Assembly: GCA_905198825.1 (NCBI GenBank)
Contig: CAJKEF010000035.1
Location: 1 to 9,009 of the forward strand
Length of the DNA: 9,009 bases
Direction of reading: 5' to 3'
From: an uncultured Collinsella sp.
GTDB lineage: Bacteria; Actinomycetota; Coriobacteriia; Coriobacteriales; Coriobacteriaceae
Shown: one piece after another, positions 6,359 to 9,009 of the stretch
How positions within the stretch are numbered: the stretch's first letter is position 1
Layout of the letters: the number at the start of each line of letters is the position of its first letter
Made by a program: the position numbers and the translations under genes
Notes under the pieces: model-generated
Told to the model about the DNA's origin: nothing
Database searches by the model: none
What the model saw: only the letters and a program-made list of their open reading frames with translations

Positions 6359-8668
6359 ATGGCATTGACCCCCAACGAGGCATATGCGGCCAAGCAGCCG
6401 TTTGTGGACAAGGAGACACTCGAGCATATCGTCGAGCAGTTCCCCACGCCGTTTCATCTATACGACGAGGCGGGCATCCGCCGCAACATGCAAGAAGTGC
6501 GCGACGCCTTTGCATGGAACCCGGGCTTTAAGGAATACTTTGCCGTCAAGGCCAACCCCAACCCGGCGCTCATCTCCATTCTCAACGAATACGGCTGCGG
6601 CTGCGATTGCTCGAGCTATACCGAGCTCATGATCGCCCGCTCGCTGGGCATCACAGGACACGACATCATGTTCTCTTCCAACGACACGCCGGCTGCCGAC
6701 TTTGAGCTCGCCAACAAGCTGGGTGCCATCGTCAACTTTGACGACATCAGCCACATCGAGTTCTTTGAGCGTGTTGCGGGGCCCATCCCCAAAACGGTCA
6801 GCTGCCGCTTTAATCCAGGCGGCCTGTTCCAGCTCTCCAACGGCATCATGGATAACCCCGGCGACTCCAAATACGGCATGACCACCGAGCAGCTCTTTGA
6901 GGCTTTCCGCATGCTCAAGGCCAAAGGCGCCGAGGACTTTGGCATCCACGCATTCCTTGCCAGCAACACCGTCACCAACGACTACTACCCCAAGCTCGCG
7001 CGCATCCTCTTTGAGCTTGCCGTGCGCCTGGAGCGTGAGACCGGCGCACACGTCGCCTTCATCAATCTATCCGGCGGTGTCGGTATCCCCTACCTGCCCG
7101 AGCAGCAGGCCAACGACATTCACGCCATCGGCGAGGGGGTGCACACGGCCTACGACGAAATCCTTGTTCCCGCCGGTATGGGCGATGTGGCCATCTGCAC
7201 CGAGATGGGTCGCTTTATGATGGGGCCCTACGGCTGCCTGGTCACCAAGGCTATCCACGAAAAGCAGATCTACAAGGACTATATCGGTGTTGATGCGAGC
7301 GCCGTAGATCTGATCCGTCCTGCCATGTATGGCGCCTACCACCACATTACGGTGATGGGTCAGCCGGGTGGCGCCGACAAGACCACAGCACCCGTTACGG
7401 ACACCTACGACATCACGGGCAACCTATGCGAGAACAACGACAAGTTCGCCATCGATCGCGAGCTGCCGCATATCGACATGGGTGATGTGCTCGTGATTCA
7501 CGACACCGGCGCGCATGGCTACTCCATGGGCTACAACTACAACGGCCGTCTGCGCTCCGCCGAGGTGCTGCTGCGCCCCGATGGCTCGGCCGACCTCATC
7601 CGCCGCGCCGAGCGCCCGGGCGATTACTTTGCCACACTCGACGTGCTGCCGAGCGGCCGAGAGCTGCTGGCCAAGTCGCGCGCCGAAAGTGCTCGCCGTC
7701 GTGCCCAAGACGAGCGCCTGGCCGTCGCCGCCCAATGGAACAAACGCATCCAGATCGCGGACGCGAAGGAGAAGAACATGGACATCCGCAATCTTGAGGG
7801 CTCGATCGTCGCCCTTGTTACGCCGTTCAAAAAGGACGGCAGCGTCGACTTTGACGCGCTCGAACGCCTTATCGATTTCCACCTGCAAAACGGCACCGAC
7901 GCCATCCTCACCCTGGGCACCACCGGCGAGAGCGCCACGATGACCGACGACGAGGACAACTCCGTTGTCGCCGCCGTGGTCAAGCAAGTTGCAGGACGCG
8001 TCCCCGTCATCGCCGGCTCGGGCTCCAACTCCACGCAAACCATGCTCACCAAGTCGCTCACCTACCAGGGCTTGGGAGCCGACGGCCTGCTGCTCATCAC
8101 CCCCTACTACAATAAATCCAACGAAGAGGGTATCTATCAGCACTTCAAGACCGTCGCCGATGCCGTGGACATCCCCTGCATCCTGTACAACATCCCCGGC
8201 CGCTGCGGCTGCGGCATCAGCGAGCGCAACGTGGAGCGCTTGGCTGCGCACCCCAACATCATGGGCATTAAGGAAGCCTCGGGCAACGTCGCCTACGCGG
8301 CCAAGATCGCCCACCTGCTGTCCGACGACTTCCGCATGTATTCGGGCGAGGATGCGCTGACCGTACCGCTCATGAGCCTGGGCGCCTCGGGCACCATCAG
8401 TGTGTGGGCCGATGTTCAACCGCAGCTTGTGCACGACATGTGCCACGCCTACCTGGACGGCGACGTGGAGCGCGCCCGCGACATCCAGATCGCCGGCCAG
8501 CCGCTCATCAACGCCCTCTTTAGCGAGGTCAACCCCATCCCCGTCAAGGAAGCGCTCGCTCAGATGGGTATGATCGAGGCAAACTACCGCATGCCGCTAT
8601 GCCCCATGGCAGACGACACGCGCTCCGCACTTACCGATGCTCTGAAGGGAGCTGGTCTGCTTGATTAA
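6359..8668 (+). CDS. lysA-dapA: Fused diaminopimelate decarboxylase / dihydrodipicolinate synthase (LysA-DapA)
   Basis: One uninterrupted 769-codon frame joins two lysine-pathway enzymes. Residues 1 to about 428 are a PLP-dependent group IV decarboxylase (meso-diaminopimelate to lysine): Lys64 in FAVKANPNP binds PLP, with CTEMGRFMMGPYG, VDASAVDLIRPAMYGAYHH, a catalytic-type Cys in GNLCENND, and GYNYNGRLRSAEVLL. Residues 429-473 are an Arg/Ala/Glu-rich, probably helical linker. Residues 474-769 are a complete DapA. The LysA half is of the divergent type with GIHAFLASN instead of GxHxHIGS and EMGR instead of EPGR. ATG 6359 follows GAGG (6345-6348) by 10 bases. The gene lies under a lysine riboswitch and overlaps dapB by 8 bases. 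The usual arrangement is two separate genes, so the missing stop is either a true fusion or a sequence error; an internal DapA start is kept (7778). Confidence 0.85.
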   Translation: MALTPNEAYAAKQPFVDKETLEHIVEQFPTPFHLYDEAGIRRNMQEVRDAFAWNPGFKEYFAVKANPNPALISILNEYGCGCDCSSYTELMIARSLGITGHDIMFSSNDTPAADFELANKLGAIVNFDDISHIEFFERVAGPIPKTVSCRFNPGGLFQLSNGIMDNPGDSKYGMTTEQLFEAFRMLKAKGAEDFGIHAFLASNTVTNDYYPKLARILFELAVRLERETGAHVAFINLSGGVGIPYLPEQQANDIHAIGEGVHTAYDEILVPAGMGDVAICTEMGRFMMGPYGCLVTKAIHEKQIYKDYIGVDASAVDLIRPAMYGAYHHITVMGQPGGADKTTAPVTDTYDITGNLCENNDKFAIDRELPHIDMGDVLVIHDTGAHGYSMGYNYNGRLRSAEVLLRPDGSADLIRRAERPGDYFATLDVLPSGRELLAKSRAESARRRAQDERLAVAAQWNKRIQIADAKEKNMDIRNLEGSIVALVTPFKKDGSVDFDALERLIDFHLQNGTDAILTLGTTGESATMTDDEDNSVVAAVVKQVAGRVPVIAGSGSNSTQTMLTKSLTYQGLGADGLLLITPYYNKSNEEGIYQHFKTVADAVDIPCILYNIPGRCGCGISERNVERLAAHPNIMGIKEASGNVAYAAKIAHLLSDDFRMYSGEDALTVPLMSLGASGTISVWADVQPQLVHDMCHAYLDGDVERARDIQIAGQPLINALFSEVNPIPVKEALAQMGMIEANYRMPLCPMADDTRSALTDALKGAGLLD
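7766..7780 (+). promoter_or_regulatory. Internal ribosome binding site and ATG for DapA inside the fused frame
   Basis: AAGGAG at 7766-7771, 6 bases before ATG 7778-7780, is a better Shine-Dalgarno match than that of the fused gene itself (GAGG, 10-base spacing). Upstream codons read as Ala-Asp-Ala-Lys-Glu-Lys-Asn in the fusion, so the AAG-GAG pair doubles as coding sequence. It is the expected relic or functional start of a once separate dapA. Confidence 0.7.
7778..8668 (+). CDS. dapA: 4-hydroxy-tetrahydrodipicolinate synthase (DapA), embedded reading within the fusion
   Basis: This in-frame segment of the fused gene could also be made alone as a 296-residue protein, the normal length of DapA. 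The enzyme condenses pyruvate with aspartate semialdehyde, the first committed step to diaminopimelate and lysine. Seen with Met474 as residue 1: the N-terminus GSIVALVTPF (8-17), Thr48-Thr49 in LGTTGESAT, Tyr110 in ITPYYNK, Tyr137 and Arg142 in LYNIPGR, and Schiff-base Lys165 in MGIKEASGN. All catalytic residues are present. The N-terminus at Met474 aligns with ordinary DapA starts, and AAGGAG (7766-7771) lies 6 bases before the ATG. Whether free DapA, the fusion or both are made is not shown by sequence. This entry is an alternative product, not a second locus. Confidence 0.75.
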   Translation: MDIRNLEGSIVALVTPFKKDGSVDFDALERLIDFHLQNGTDAILTLGTTGESATMTDDEDNSVVAAVVKQVAGRVPVIAGSGSNSTQTMLTKSLTYQGLGADGLLLITPYYNKSNEEGIYQHFKTVADAVDIPCILYNIPGRCGCGISERNVERLAAHPNIMGIKEASGNVAYAAKIAHLLSDDFRMYSGEDALTVPLMSLGASGTISVWADVQPQLVHDMCHAYLDGDVERARDIQIAGQPLINALFSEVNPIPVKEALAQMGMIEANYRMPLCPMADDTRSALTDALKGAGLLD

Positions 8669-9009
8669 GACCGTCATTATGGGAACGGGCCGCATGGGCT
8701 CGCTCATCCGCACTACCGCCGAGGGCATTGTCAACGCCGCTGGAGAGCCCGTTTTTGACATCGTCGCCCAGATCGGCTTCGACTTGTCCGAGCTCGAGAG
8801 CGCACCGGCGGCCGACGTCATCATCGACTTTTCGAACGTCGTGACCTTCGATGCCGTCGTCGCCTATGTCGAGCGCACGGGCGCAGCGTTGGTCTCGGGC
8901 ACCACGGGCTACACGGCCGGGGAAAAGGCCGCCGTTGCCGCCCTCGGCGAACACGCTCCCGTCGTCTGGAGCGCCAACTACTCGCTCGGCGTCGCCGCCC
9001 TGCGCCGGG
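8661..9009 (+). CDS. dapB: 4-hydroxy-tetrahydrodipicolinate reductase (DapB), N-terminal part
   Basis: The gene runs off the window after 116 codons. DapB reduces the DapA product with NAD(P)H. Visible are a Rossmann nucleotide-binding start, IKTVIMGTGRMG (residues 2-13), the strand VIIDFSN, the loop LVSGTTGYT, and SANYSLGVA, equivalent to the APNFSVGV segment of other DapB proteins. I start at TTG 8661: AAGGGAG (8645-8651) lies 9 bases upstream, and this keeps the first beta strand. The next in-frame ATG (8679) would cut into the nucleotide-binding strand. The start overlaps the LysA-DapA stop (TAA 8666-8668) by 8 bases, so translation is probably coupled. It falls under the same lysine riboswitch. 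Confidence in identity is high and in the TTG start moderate. Confidence 0.92.
   Translation, partial: MIKTVIMGTGRMGSLIRTTAEGIVNAAGEPVFDIVAQIGFDLSELESAPAADVIIDFSNVVTFDAVVAYVERTGAALVSGTTGYTAGEKAAVAALGEHAPVVWSANYSLGVAALRR

Noticed and set aside
1..9009. CRISPR arrays, tRNA or rRNA genes, transposases, prophage genes
   Set aside because: No repeated spacer-like units, cloverleaf or rRNA sequence, or mobile-element protein is visible on either strand.

Overview
The window reads like a chromosomal stretch of a high-GC, anaerobic gut-type actinobacterium. Codon use is rich in third-position G/C. The LysA is of the divergent type I associate with gut Firmicutes and Coriobacteriia. Together with the gene mix this suggests a Coriobacteriia member such as Collinsella, but that is inference: no rRNA or other marker gene is present.

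Left block (1-3652, plus strand): the end of the large subunit of a split aconitase-X enzyme (AcnX), its small swivel-domain subunit, a carboxypeptidase-S-like M20 metallopeptidase and a GPH/SLC45-like MFS transporter. The order dehydratase, peptidase, transporter suggests uptake and breakdown of a small peptide or modified amino acid. Hydroxyproline-containing peptides are one guess, based on known bacterial AcnX activity. A strong hairpin at 3675-3715 closes this block.

Middle block (3745-4749, minus strand): a HigB/HigA-type toxin-antitoxin pair, toxin first and overlapping the antitoxin. A consensus -10 box and a perfect palindrome precede it. A small three-helix membrane protein of unknown function follows and converges on the MFS gene at the shared hairpin.

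Right block (4793-9009): an M20D amidohydrolase on the minus strand diverges from the lysine/diaminopimelate operon on the plus strand. The 378-base gap between them holds a lysine riboswitch with its likely promoter and a translation-controlling expression platform. The riboswitch leads into one uninterrupted reading frame encoding diaminopimelate decarboxylase (LysA) fused to dihydrodipicolinate synthase (DapA). A good ribosome binding site and start codon for DapA are kept inside the frame. dapB follows, starting at a TTG that overlaps the dapA stop, and runs off the window.

The two most notable items are the LysA-DapA fusion with its embedded DapA start, which joins the last step of lysine synthesis to the first committed step, and the mutually exclusive helices predicted in the riboswitch leader.
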